Shown: piece by piece, positions 1 to 9,166 of the stretch
Numbering within the stretch: the first letter of the stretch is position 1
Layout: every line of letters starts with the position of its first letter
Assembly (NCBI RefSeq): GCF_000621725.1
Contig: NZ_KK211333.1
Coordinates: 135,181-199,180, forward strand
Direction: 5' to 3'
DNA: 64,000 bases
From: Xylanibacter brevis ATCC 19188
GTDB taxonomy: Bacteria > Bacteroidota > Bacteroidia > Bacteroidales > Bacteroidaceae
The notes under the pieces: generated by a model
What the model saw: only the letters and a program-made list of their open reading frames with translations
The model's database searches: none
What the model was told of the DNA's origin: nothing
Made by a program: the position numbers and the translations under genes

Positions 1-79
1 ATGGTTAATGTTCAATACTCATTGTTTAATGAGGTAAAAGTGGAGCTATTGCGATGTTATTCGATAAGTTTTGTGTCGA

Positions 80-189
80 ATCTAGACTCTATAACGAGTG
101 ATTCTAGAGTCTAGATCTGATTATTCTAAAGTCTGGAACTAGCTATTCTAGAGTCTAGAATCACGCGTTCTAAAGTATAGGATAGGAGC
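80..189. repeat. Five-copy 22-bp tandem array of 15-bp palindromes
   Basis: Five units start at 80, 102, 124, 146 and 168, exactly 22 bp apart. Each has a 15-bp odd-centred inverted repeat with consensus TTCTAGAGTCTAGAA and a 7-bp spacer whose sequence varies. The unit at 146-160 is a perfect palindrome around its central base; the others differ at one to four positions, worst at 168. The array lies just past the 3' end of tamB. No gene is visible in bases 1-199. The role is unknown: it could be an operator array, a protein-binding scaffold or a drifting satellite. Confidence 0.85.
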
Positions 190-199
190 AAAGGCTAAA

Positions 200-3100
200 C
201 TATTCTTTTGTTTCTTTAGTCTCTTTAGCTTTCTGTTCGTCTTGTTTTCTGGGCTTACTGATGCGGAACAGATCGCGAATACCATTAAAGTCCTTCTTCA
301 TGATGAGACCTATGCCCTGGGTGTTAAGTGAAGAACGTGTGAAATATCTATCGTTTGTTTGATTATACACCTTGAGAGCTAAGTTACCATTAGGGTACAG
401 CAGGTAGCGCAGGCTGAAGTCGCCAATGAATGAGGGCGTTGCCTGCTTGGCATTGTCGCGGTAGCCAAACTGACCATTCACGAGTAAGCGGTTGTTGAGC
501 ATCTTACCGCTAACCAGACCTTCGTACTCGGCGTTGTTCCAACCTTCGTTGCCTGTTGAGATGTTAGCACCAAAGTTCCAGTCGTTGGAATTGACAACCT
601 GAGACAAGAGTTGGTTAATCTGTGTAGATACCGTACCAGACAAGAAACTCTGCATCGCAAGCTGAGTTTGTCCATACTGCTGTTGTTCTGCATTATTAGC
701 TCCTTGTGTATAGAAACGGCCTATACCTAATAGATAAAGTACTTGCTGATTCATTTCTTGTTCGCTGGTAATCACCGAACGAATCATCTGCTTTTCCTCG
801 CTATTGACATTAGGTATGTCTAAGTCGAAGTCAATGCGCGGAGAACCGGCTGTTCCGGTGATGTTCATCAGACAGTTGACCCTTACGGTATTAGAGAAGG
901 AGTTACCGATGTTCAAATCGGAAAGTGAAACGCCATTCACGGTGTATAGTGCCTGGAGGTTCAGGTTGGCTTCGAAAGGATCTCCTCTGAAACTAATAGT
1001 TCCGTTGGGCTGGAAGTTGAATGTTTTCTTGATGATGTTTTGTATGGTTATACCATAGGTACCTTCCTCAACACCATAGGTTCCAAACATGGTGAATGCG
1101 CCTTTGTTATAGAACTGTGCTCTCAGTATGCCATTGCCCCTAAGTGAGATGTTGTCACCAGTATTCTGGTCCATTAGAAGCTTCAGTGTGGCATCAGGTG
1201 TGGCGTTGATCAGAAAGTTGATATAAAGGTTCGATTGGTTGTTCTGGTTTGTCGAGCCCTGCTGAATCTCTACAAAGTCGTCTGTCAGGTCTTTGTTTCT
1301 CGAAGACCAAGTGATGAAGTTCTGCTGATTGATAGCATCGGGGTTTGCAGCGTTATAGCTGAAAGTAGAACCACGAGTGGGGGTCACGTTGCAATTGATA
1401 ACGATTTCATCATTGTGTCCGTGCAGGTCAACTTTTCCATTCGCATAAACTGTACCGCAGATGGTGCTTCCGTCCTCATAAGTCGGGAAATCGTATGCCA
1501 GCAAGTTGTCTGCCTCAATGTCAAAATCGAATGTGAAGTTTGAGATGTGGTCGTGATGAACACCACCAGTCAGTCTTCCTACGTGATGATTGGTGTCGAA
1601 GATTTTAAAGTCCTTAAACTGAATATCGTTTTCTACTAGATGAACGGTGTCGCCCTCAATGGTATAGGTAGTGCCTAAGGCTGTTACAGAAACTTTACCA
1701 TCTACGGCAACATCACCCAGTAGGTTCATTTCGCCAAACGATCCCACTACTTCAACAAAGCCATGACCTCGTCCAGAGATGTCTTTCAGAAAACTGGAGG
1801 TGAACGACTTACAGAATTCAAGACTGGTGCCTTCGGCGTTTATCTTGAGGTCGATATTGCTGTGGACAGGTGATACGTAGCCTTTGATTTTTGTTCTAGC
1901 TAGCAGGCTCTCAATGCTTACGGCGTCAATATCGATTTGCTGCTTCTGCTTGTTCCATTCTGCTTTTGCAAAGAGTGTTCCCATGCCGCCATTTTGGAAA
2001 TGGAAGTCTGCTACTTCCAGATCAGCTTTTGCACCGAATTCGCCAAAGATGTTATTCGCATAGACCTTTCCAGAGGCTTTACCCGCGAAATCTACCGAAT
2101 GGAAGTTGACCAAGTCAAGAATGTATTCAACGTCCATTTGATTTAGGTCCAGCGTAATGGTATCAGCAGGATTGTTTGAAGCAACACCGTCGATGTTGAG
2201 ATGCTGCTCTCCATGCGATATATTAAAATGGTCGATGATCAAGTGATTGTCTGAGTACAGAATATCACATGGCTCAAGATTCCAGTCGGCTCCTCTTAGG
2301 TGCATCAATGACGGAAGCACACGTACTTGGGCTTCGGCTTTGCCTGTCTCGTTGGTGTAAAGCTGTGTAATGGTGTTGATGGTGCCATACATAGCCTGGG
2401 TGTGGTCACTGCTCCAGCGTGTGCTGTTGTCCCATGTTAAGGAATTTGTAATCAGGTTGTCGGACGCCTTGGATGTTAGCGATAATAAAGTACGGCGTCC
2501 GTTGTCCATGATTTTATTGAGTTCTAATTCGCAGAAAGCGGTATCTTTTTCTGTCGTCAGATGAATGAATCCATCCTGATATGGAGCGTCGTTATAGGTG
2601 AAAGAGGGGAACTGACCATAGATGTCTAACTCGTTGGAAAGATCATTGAGCTTGGCTTGAAGGTGCGCAGGCTTGTTAATTATTATGTGTATGCCCAATA
2701 ACTTTTCAAGCCATTCGGTTTCTGTCAGATATATCTCTAGTTCAAAGTCGTTGTGGGGTTGGGACTTGGACTGAGGTAATCCGGGTAGAGTGGGGAGCTT
2801 AGATGCAATATAATTAATGAAACTCTGGGGCAAGGTCTGCCATTCAAAGTGACCTTTGAGTAAGATCTCGCCCATGTCTCCCTTAATGTTTAGGAAGTGG
2901 TTCTTGTCTTCGTTATAGCCTGATGTAATATTAAGATTCTCAATATTATAAATTCTTTTTGATAAAGAATCATTTGTGGTCATCAGAAAGTTGCTGATGT
3001 TGATATTTCCTTCTGCATTGTTGGGGTTGGTAGCCCGGAAGTTAGCGTCGATTGATGTGGAGAAAGATACGTTCCCCCACTGGTTGGATAAGTTGAGTGC

Positions 3101-4636
3101 TTCGGGGGCCAGTTTGGCGATAAGACCGCTAAGTCTGAAGTTGGATTTTGCTGACTTGTTCCATGCACCATTGAGGTTAACTTGTAAATTATGATCATTA
3201 ATTTGAATGGCACCATCTATTTCTGTAGGACGATATGTACCATTGATGTTGATGTTGTGATAGCTATAGTTGTTGTAATCGAACCTCGATATATCAGCGT
3301 TCACTTTTGCTTGTGTAGTTGTTCCGCTGATATTGATGTTTGAAGATATAAGCCCCAGGTGATTATCGTTCAGGAGTTTTCCAAGGTTTAAACTGTCTGA
3401 CTTGATAACGGATGTAATTTTTTTATCGGGCGAAATAGAACCTTTTATTGTTGCGTGACCAATGCCGGTTTGGATGGTGCCTTTAGCCTCCAAAAGACCG
3501 TTGTGTGATTGTCTAGCCTCTCCAGATATGTTGATGTCATTGAGACGCACCAATAATTCTGGAATCTCTTTGAAGTTTTCGTGCAGCTTTACGATGAGGG
3601 AATTGTCTATGCGTAGGTTGTTGATTCGTGTCTGCCACGCCAGTTTTTTAGCTTTCCAGTCTATTTGTCCGTCGCCCTCAAAGCGCAGTTCTTCAGGGAT
3701 AGAGATCTTAGTGCTTTGAAGAGATACATAGTGTGAGCCACCAATGATGGTTGTCTCAAAGTCTATGGGCTCGTTGAATGGCTTTAACTTCTTGTCAATA
3801 CTTGCAAGGTCAGACAGCGTGATATGCGAATGACTGAACGCACCTTGCATGTTCTTCATGTTTCCACCTTCGTAATTGATGGTCCATTGGGGGGCCAGAA
3901 TGTTGGTGTTAGGCAGTTCTAAACGGAAATTACGAATAGTAGCTTGGTGATCGTTGGCTTCGTATAATGACGAGATGCGACTTACAACCAGTCCTGACTG
4001 CTCGTTGAACGTCAGTCGTTTCAGGTTGACGTTGATAGAGTCCTTCGACAGACTCTTCAACATGACGTGTGCGCTCACATCATTAATATATAGATGGTTT
4101 AAGTTTAGTTGCCCAGGTGTTACTGGCTTGTCATATCGGTCGTATTTGATGCTTGAACGCCTTACTATCAAAGATTTGATTATAAGGTCGAGTTTTGACG
4201 AAGAATTATCATCTTTAGAAGATAGAGAGTCGATGACAAACTGATAGTTGGGAACTGTCAAAGAGTCCTTCTGGTACAATACTGCGTTTGCATTGAAAAG
4301 TTGAGCGGAAGAGATCTGCAGTTTTCCTTCCATCAATGATAGCGGGTTGAACTTCACGGATAAGCGTCCTGCCTTTAGCATCTCGGTATTCTGCTGATCT
4401 TTCACCACCACGTCATCGATGATGATACGTGTGAAAAAGCCTAGGTCAACTCGTCCTATAGATACCTCTGTGCCAATCTTTTGACCTAAAAAAGAAGCCA
4501 TTCTCCTTCCAATGCCATCCTGAATTACTGGCATCTGAATGAGAACTAAAAGAGACATATAGAGCGCCACGATGCTCCATATTGTCCAGTTGGTTATATG
4601 TTTAAGCCGCTTCAAACTGATAAACCGAGATAGCAA
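200..4636 (-). CDS. tamB: TamB-like translocation and assembly module protein (DUF490)
   Basis: This 1478-residue protein resembles TamB/AsmA-like envelope proteins, which span the periplasm as a long beta-structured groove and are linked to outer-membrane protein assembly or lipid transport. One N-terminal membrane anchor is visible at about residues 16-38, followed by more than 1300 residues of alternating hydrophobic/polar beta-strand sequence. The last 350 or so residues carry the conserved TamB C-terminal region (phrases such as SLRGNGILRAQF and GTYGVEEGTYGITIQ). The length fits the family. No TamA gene is adjacent. It is divergent from nqrA across a 153-bp gap holding promoters for both strands. 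The very C terminus is charged (KETKETKE). The family assignment is firm; the exact function in this organism is inferred. Confidence 0.88.
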   Translation of the reverse strand: MLSRFISLKRLKHITNWTIWSIVALYMSLLVLIQMPVIQDGIGRRMASFLGQKIGTEVSIGRVDLGFFTRIIIDDVVVKDQQNTEMLKAGRLSVKFNPLSLMEGKLQISSAQLFNANAVLYQKDSLTVPNYQFVIDSLSSKDDNSSSKLDLIIKSLIVRRSSIKYDRYDKPVTPGQLNLNHLYINDVSAHVMLKSLSKDSINVNLKRLTFNEQSGLVVSRISSLYEANDHQATIRNFRLELPNTNILAPQWTINYEGGNMKNMQGAFSHSHITLSDLASIDKKLKPFNEPIDFETTIIGGSHYVSLQSTKISIPEELRFEGDGQIDWKAKKLAWQTRINNLRIDNSLIVKLHENFKEIPELLVRLNDINISGEARQSHNGLLEAKGTIQTGIGHATIKGSISPDKKITSVIKSDSLNLGKLLNDNHLGLISSNINISGTTTQAKVNADISRFDYNNYSYHNININGTYRPTEIDGAIQINDHNLQVNLNGAWNKSAKSNFRLSGLIAKLAPEALNLSNQWGNVSFSTSIDANFRATNPNNAEGNINISNFLMTTNDSLSKRIYNIENLNITSGYNEDKNHFLNIKGDMGEILLKGHFEWQTLPQSFINYIASKLPTLPGLPQSKSQPHNDFELEIYLTETEWLEKLLGIHIIINKPAHLQAKLNDLSNELDIYGQFPSFTYNDAPYQDGFIHLTTEKDTAFCELELNKIMDNGRRTLLSLTSKASDNLITNSLTWDNSTRWSSDHTQAMYGTINTITQLYTNETGKAEAQVRVLPSLMHLRGADWNLEPCDILYSDNHLIIDHFNISHGEQHLNIDGVASNNPADTITLDLNQMDVEYILDLVNFHSVDFAGKASGKVYANNIFGEFGAKADLEVADFHFQNGGMGTLFAKAEWNKQKQQIDIDAVSIESLLARTKIKGYVSPVHSNIDLKINAEGTSLEFCKSFTSSFLKDISGRGHGFVEVVGSFGEMNLLGDVAVDGKVSVTALGTTYTIEGDTVHLVENDIQFKDFKIFDTNHHVGRLTGGVHHDHISNFTFDFDIEADNLLAYDFPTYEDGSTICGTVYANGKVDLHGHNDEIVINCNVTPTRGSTFSYNAANPDAINQQNFITWSSRNKDLTDDFVEIQQGSTNQNNQSNLYINFLINATPDATLKLLMDQNTGDNISLRGNGILRAQFYNKGAFTMFGTYGVEEGTYGITIQNIIKKTFNFQPNGTISFRGDPFEANLNLQALYTVNGVSLSDLNIGNSFSNTVRVNCLMNITGTAGSPRIDFDLDIPNVNSEEKQMIRSVITSEQEMNQQVLYLLGIGRFYTQGANNAEQQQYGQTQLAMQSFLSGTVSTQINQLLSQVVNSNDWNFGANISTGNEGWNNAEYEGLVSGKMLNNRLLVNGQFGYRDNAKQATPSFIGDFSLRYLLYPNGNLALKVYNQTNDRYFTRSSLNTQGIGLIMKKDFNGIRDLFRISKPRKQDEQKAKETKETKE

Positions 4637-4664
4637 AAGTTTTGCTTTCGTCTTTTTTCAGTTG

Positions 4665-4672
4665 CAAAATTA
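4665..4672 (-). promoter_or_regulatory. Predicted -7 element for tamB
   Basis: On the minus strand this reads TAATTTTG, matching the Bacteroidota -7 consensus TAnnTTTG, 28 bp before the tamB start codon. No convincing -33 TTTG is present at the expected distance, so this is a moderate call. Confidence 0.5.
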
Positions 4673-4710
4673 CGACAAAAAGTTTTTATTCCCACATTTT
4701 TCGGTGAATA

Positions 4711-4745
4711 TTTGTTCCCTATATTACTAATTTTTATTAATTTTG
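4711..4745 (+). promoter_or_regulatory. Predicted promoter of the nqr operon
   Basis: TTTG at 4711-4714 and TAATTTTG at 4738-4745 match the Bacteroidota -33/-7 elements, although the 23-bp spacing is slightly long. The nqrA start lies 45 bp downstream. Confidence 0.6.
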
Positions 4746-4789
4746 CACCGCTAAAAGAATAGACTTTAATTAATTCTCATTGATTATAT

Positions 4790-6154
4790 ATGGCAAATGT
4801 TATTAAGCTACGCAAAGGCTTAGACATTCATCTTCAGGGGAAAGCGAAGGAAACGAAACTGGACCTCAAATCGAACGGCAAGTATGCTTTGGTACCCGGC
4901 GATTTTGAGGGAGTTACGCCCAAAGTGATTGTCCGTGAAGGTGACGTTGTCAAGGCCGGGGATGCCTTGTTTGTAAACAAGCTCTATCCCGAAGTTCGTT
5001 TTGCCTCTCCAGTCAGTGGTAAAGTTACCGCAGTGGAACGTGGCGAACGTCGCAAGGTGCTCTGTGTGAAAGTAGAGGCCGATGCTCAACAACAGTATGT
5101 GGATTTTGGTAAGAAGGACGTGTCAAAGATGGACGGCAAGGCCGTTGTTGACGCTCTGCTCGAAGCTGGTATCTTTGGATACATCAATCAGCTTCCTTAT
5201 GCCATCTCCACCAATCCCTCGGTGATGCCGAAGGCTATCTTTGTTTCTGCACTTCGTGACAAGCCCTTAGCTGGCAGTTTTGATTTCGAAGTGAAAGGTC
5301 AGGAGCAAGATTTCGTAACTGGTTTGCAGGCATTGTCTAAGATTGCTAAGACTTATTTGGGTCTTGGTGTTCAGCCCGACCTTCAGTCTAAGTTGCAGCA
5401 GATGAACGTTGAAAAGGACGTCGAGGTAACTGTGTTTGACGGCAAATGCCCTGCAGGTAACGTAGGCGTTCAGGTTAATCACCTTAATCCAGTAAACAAA
5501 GGTGAGATCGTTTGGACTATTGGTGATCCTACAGTAGTTCTCTTTATTGGTCGTCTTTTCAATACTGGCAAGGTTGATCTTACTCGTACTGTTGCTCTTT
5601 GTGGTAGCGAAGTGACCAACCCCTGCTATGTTGATATGAAGGTGGGAGAGGAGTTGTCAACGTTGCTCAGCAACAGTTATGACAATTCTCATTCTGTTCG
5701 TGTAATCAATGGTAACGTGCTGACGGGTCGCCAGACTTCAAAAGATGGCTTCCTCGGAGCTCATACTTCAGAGATTACTGTTATCCCCGAGGGTGACGAC
5801 AACGATGAGATGCTGGGATGGATTATGCCCCGCTTTAATCAGTTCTCTGTAAACCGCAGCTATTTCTCTTGGCTGTTTGGTAAGAAAGAGTATGCTTTGG
5901 ATGCCCGTGTTAAGGGTGGCGAGCGTCACATGATTATGAGTGGAGAGTATGACAAAGTGCTGCCTATGGATATCTATGGCGAATACCTGATCAAGGCGAT
6001 CATTGCTGGCGACATCGACAAGATGGAGCAGTTGGGTATCTACGAGGTTGCTCCCGAGGACTTTGCGCTTGCTGAGTTTGTTGACTCTTCAAAACTTGAA
6101 CTTCAGCGCATCGTTCGTGAAGGTTTGAATAATTTACGTAAAGAAAACGCATAA
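4790..6154 (+). CDS. nqrA: Na+-translocating NADH:quinone reductase subunit A
   Basis: This is the peripheral subunit A of the sodium-pumping NADH:quinone oxidoreductase. It is one of six subunits and carries no covalent cofactor; it has been implicated in quinone interaction. The 454-residue length fits NqrA. The N-terminal region (about residues 45-100, with VREGDVVKAGDALF and SPVSGKVTAVERGERR) has the lipoyl-like fold signature shared with RnfC. It is the first gene of six in canonical nqrABCDEF order, and nqrB starts 6 bp after its stop. No membrane segment is visible, as expected for a cytoplasmic-face subunit. Confidence 0.97.
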   Translation: MANVIKLRKGLDIHLQGKAKETKLDLKSNGKYALVPGDFEGVTPKVIVREGDVVKAGDALFVNKLYPEVRFASPVSGKVTAVERGERRKVLCVKVEADAQQQYVDFGKKDVSKMDGKAVVDALLEAGIFGYINQLPYAISTNPSVMPKAIFVSALRDKPLAGSFDFEVKGQEQDFVTGLQALSKIAKTYLGLGVQPDLQSKLQQMNVEKDVEVTVFDGKCPAGNVGVQVNHLNPVNKGEIVWTIGDPTVVLFIGRLFNTGKVDLTRTVALCGSEVTNPCYVDMKVGEELSTLLSNSYDNSHSVRVINGNVLTGRQTSKDGFLGAHTSEITVIPEGDDNDEMLGWIMPRFNQFSVNRSYFSWLFGKKEYALDARVKGGERHMIMSGEYDKVLPMDIYGEYLIKAIIAGDIDKMEQLGIYEVAPEDFALAEFVDSSKLELQRIVREGLNNLRKENA

Positions 6155-6160
6155 TAGACG

Positions 6161-7303
6161 ATGAAAGCAATAAGAAATTACTTAAATAAGATTAAGCCGA
6201 ACTTCGAAGAGGGCGGCAAGCTGCACGCTTTCCGTAGTCTGTTCGATGGTTTCGAGACCTTCCTCTATGTGCCTAACACCACATCGACGAAAGGTGTACA
6301 CATCCACGATGCCATCGACTCGAAGCGTATTATGAGTATGGTGGTTATCGCTCTGATGCCTGCTATGCTGTTCGGTATGTATAATGTGGGATATCAGAAT
6401 GCCATTGCCTCAGGTTTGGATGCTTCCTTCATGGATATGTTCATCTTTGGCTTCCTGGCTGTTCTTCCCAAAATCCTCGTTTCTTACATCGTAGGTCTGG
6501 GTATCGAGTTTGCCTGGGCACAGTGGAAGGGCGAGGAGATCCAGGAAGGCTTCCTTGTAAGTGGTATCCTGATTCCTCTGATTGTTCCTGTAAACTTGCC
6601 TCTTTGGATGCTGGCTATCGCCGTTGCTTTTGCCGTTGTTATTGGTAAGGAGATCTTCGGTGGTACAGGTATGAACATCTTTAACCCCGCATTAATGGCA
6701 CGTGCCTTCCTGTTCTTTGCCTATCCTCAGAAAATGACAGGTGATCAGGCTTGGATTGCTAATAGTCCTATCTTTGGTTTTGGTGGTCAGGTGCCCGACG
6801 GATTCTCTGGAGCTACACCTCTTTCACACCTGGATAGCTATGCCTTCAATATGGATGCTGTAACAGGTTTGATTCCTGGTTCAATTGGTGAGACTAGCGT
6901 TATTGCTATTGCCATTGGTGCAGTTATTCTTCTCTACACAGGCATCGCTTCTTGGAAGACCATGTTCAGCGTCTTCGCTGGTGGTATTCTGGCAGGTTTG
7001 CTGTTCGAGAGCCTTGAAATGACTCCAATTCATTGGTACGAGCACATCGTCCTGGGCGGTTTCTGTTTCGGTGCTGTGTTCATGGCGACCGATCCTGTTA
7101 CCTCATGTCGCACGGAGTGTGGTAAGTGGATCTATGGCTTCCTCATTGGTGTTGTTGCCATTGTGGTTCGTGTCATGAATCCTGGTTTCCCCGAGGGCAT
7201 GATGTTGGCTATCCTGCTGATGAATATGTTTGCTCCTACGATTGACTACTTCGTGGTTGACCGCAATATTACGAAACGTTTGAAGAGAGGAGGTAATAAA
7301 TGA
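6161..7303 (+). CDS. nqrB: Na+-translocating NADH:quinone reductase subunit B
   Basis: NqrB is the integral membrane subunit that holds a covalently bound FMN and takes part in Na+ translocation. The 380-residue protein has about ten hydrophobic segments. The flavinylation motif SGAT is present in DGFSGATPLS, with Thr219 as the predicted FMN attachment residue, in line with the threonine used in the Vibrio enzyme. The 3' end overlaps the nqrC start by 4 bp (ATGA), which suggests coupled translation. FMN attachment normally needs the transferase ApbE, which is not in this window. Confidence 0.97.
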   Translation: MKAIRNYLNKIKPNFEEGGKLHAFRSLFDGFETFLYVPNTTSTKGVHIHDAIDSKRIMSMVVIALMPAMLFGMYNVGYQNAIASGLDASFMDMFIFGFLAVLPKILVSYIVGLGIEFAWAQWKGEEIQEGFLVSGILIPLIVPVNLPLWMLAIAVAFAVVIGKEIFGGTGMNIFNPALMARAFLFFAYPQKMTGDQAWIANSPIFGFGGQVPDGFSGATPLSHLDSYAFNMDAVTGLIPGSIGETSVIAIAIGAVILLYTGIASWKTMFSVFAGGILAGLLFESLEMTPIHWYEHIVLGGFCFGAVFMATDPVTSCRTECGKWIYGFLIGVVAIVVRVMNPGFPEGMMLAILLMNMFAPTIDYFVVDRNITKRLKRGGNK

Positions 7304-7914
7304 AACTGAATACAAATTCCAATACGTACATTATTGTATATAGTACGGTGCTTGTACTGATTGTGGCTTTCCTCTTGGCCTTCGTGTCGCAGAGCTTGAA
7401 GCCTCAGCAGGACAAGAATGTGGCTCTCGATCAGGAGAAGCAGATTCTGAATTCACTGAACCTTCGTGGTCTTTCAGACGACGAAGCACATGCTACCTAT
7501 GAGAAGATTGTGACCTTCGACGAGGCGCAGAATGTATATGTCTGCACTTTGGAGAATGGTGATGTGAAGTATGTTCTTCCTTTGAAGGGACAGGGCATGT
7601 GGGGTGGCATCAGTGCATTCCTGTCAGTAGATAGTGATAAGAACACCATCTATGGAGCCTATTTCAATCATGAAAGTGAGACAGCTGGTCTTGGTGCTGA
7701 AATCAAGGATAACCCTGATTGGCAGGCTAAGTTCCATGGCAAGAAGATTTTTGCCGATGAGAGCAAAGAGACACTTGCATTGTCTGTCGAGAAAAACGTG
7801 AACAACGAGACAACGGTTGATGCTGTTACAGGTGCTACCGTGACCTCTACTGCTGTGAGCAAGATGCTGCAGGAGCAGTTGACTAAGAAGTACTTGGACT
7901 TTTTAAAGAACTAA
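7300..7914 (+). CDS. nqrC: Na+-translocating NADH:quinone reductase subunit C
   Basis: NqrC is a membrane-anchored subunit with a second covalent FMN on the periplasmic side. The 204-residue protein has an N-terminal membrane helix (about residues 9-30, IIVYSTVLVLIVAFLLAFV) and an FMN-binding domain. The flavinylation motif TGAT sits in DAVTGATVTSTAV, with Thr180 as the predicted attachment site. It overlaps nqrB by 4 bp and is followed 4 bp later by nqrD. It is somewhat shorter than proteobacterial NqrC but has all the expected landmarks. Confidence 0.97.
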   Translation: MKLNTNSNTYIIVYSTVLVLIVAFLLAFVSQSLKPQQDKNVALDQEKQILNSLNLRGLSDDEAHATYEKIVTFDEAQNVYVCTLENGDVKYVLPLKGQGMWGGISAFLSVDSDKNTIYGAYFNHESETAGLGAEIKDNPDWQAKFHGKKIFADESKETLALSVEKNVNNETTVDAVTGATVTSTAVSKMLQEQLTKKYLDFLKN

Positions 7915-7918
7915 GACT

Positions 7919-8527
7919 ATGGCACTATTAAGTAAGCAAAACAAAGAGGCTTTCACTAATCCGTTGAACCTCGATCATCCCATATTGGTGCAGGTACTGG
8001 GTATCTGTTCTGCACTTGCTGTAACCAGCCAGCTGAAGCCGGCTATCGTGATGGGTCTAGCTGTGACTGTTATTACAGCCTTCTCTAATGTGATTATCTC
8101 AATTATTCGTAACACCATTCCTAACCGTATCCGTATTGTGGTACAGTTGGTTGTTGTTGCAGCGCTGGTAACCATTGTTTCTCAGGTGCTCAAAGCCTAC
8201 GTTTATGACGTAAGTGTACAGCTCTCAGTATATGTTGGTTTGATTATTACCAACTGTATTCTGATGGGTCGTCTTGAGGCTTTCGCTATGCAGAACAAGC
8301 CATGGCCTTCGTTCCTCGATGGTGTGGGTAATGGTATCGGCTATGCTATGATTTTGGTTGTCGTGGGAGCTTTCCGTGAGTTCTTCGGACGTGGCTCATT
8401 GCTGGGCTTCCAGATCATTGACTGTAAGGACTTTAACAATGGTATGATGACAATGCCTGCCATGGCTCTGATTTTGGTGGGATGCGTCATCTGGATACAT
8501 CGTGCATATTTTTATAAGGAGAAGTAA
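7919..8527 (+). CDS. nqrD: Na+-translocating NADH:quinone reductase subunit D
   Basis: NqrD is an integral membrane subunit that pairs with NqrE as an inverted-topology homologue and shares the intramembrane iron site of the complex. The 202-residue protein has about six hydrophobic helices. The conserved phrases TNCILMGRLEAFAM and DGVGNGIGYA are typical of the NqrD/RnfE family, and the Cys in TNC is the expected iron ligand region. It sits tightly between nqrC (4 bp) and nqrE (3 bp). Confidence 0.96.
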   Translation: MALLSKQNKEAFTNPLNLDHPILVQVLGICSALAVTSQLKPAIVMGLAVTVITAFSNVIISIIRNTIPNRIRIVVQLVVVAALVTIVSQVLKAYVYDVSVQLSVYVGLIITNCILMGRLEAFAMQNKPWPSFLDGVGNGIGYAMILVVVGAFREFFGRGSLLGFQIIDCKDFNNGMMTMPAMALILVGCVIWIHRAYFYKEK

Positions 8528-8530
8528 TTT

Positions 8531-9154
8531 ATGGAACACGCAATATCATTATTCTTTAGGTCGATCTTTGTCGACAATATGATTTTCGCATTCTTCTTGG
8601 GGATGTGCTCGTTCCTTGCCGTTTCGAAGAATGTTAAGACATCGCTCGGATTGGGTATGGCAGTTACTTTTGTGCTGCTGGTCACTGTCCCAGTTGATTA
8701 TCTGCTCCAGACCAAGGTGCTTAGTGAAAACGGCATCTTCGGCATGGACCTCTCTTATCTGTCGTTCATCCTCTTTATCGCTGTTATCGCAGGTATCGTG
8801 CAGTTGGTAGAGATGGTGGTTGAGAAATACTCACCATCACTTTATGCAGCCTTGGGTATCTTCTTGCCCCTGATTGCTGTGAACTGTGCCATCATGGGTG
8901 CATCACTCTTCATGCAGCAGCGCATCCTGCTCGACCCCTCAGAGACTAAGGCCATCACCAGCGTTGTTGACGCTTTGGTTTACGCTTTTGGTTCAGGTAT
9001 CGGTTGGACAATAGCTATCGTGGCTATGGGTGCTATTCGTGAGAAGATGCAGTACAGCGATGTTCCCAAGCCTTTGCAGGGACTCGGAATTACGTTTATC
9101 ACCGTTGGCTTGATGGCTATGGCTATGATGTGCTTCAGCGGACTTAAAATTTAA
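8531..9154 (+). CDS. nqrE: Na+-translocating NADH:quinone reductase subunit E
   Basis: NqrE is the sixth-helix partner of NqrD in the membrane core of the complex. The 207-residue protein is very hydrophobic, with about six helices. It contains the family phrase [10 protein letters not shown], whose Cys corresponds to the iron-ligand region, and [19 protein letters not shown] near the C terminus. It starts 3 bp after nqrD, and nqrF starts 12 bp after its stop. Confidence 0.96.
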   Translation: MEHAISLFFRSIFVDNMIFAFFLGMCSFLAVSKNVKTSLGLGMAVTFVLLVTVPVDYLLQTKVLSENGIFGMDLSYLSFILFIAVIAGIVQLVEMVVEKYSPSLYAALGIFLPLIAVNCAIMGASLFMQQRILLDPSETKAITSVVDALVYAFGSGIGWTIAIVAMGAIREKMQYSDVPKPLQGLGITFITVGLMAMAMMCFSGLKI

Positions 9155-9166
9155 GAGGAGGACAGT

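Noticed and set aside
80-189. CRISPR array
   Set aside because: The repeated part is a 15-bp palindrome with 7-bp spacers, too short for CRISPR, and no cas gene is present. The same applies to 25268-25416.
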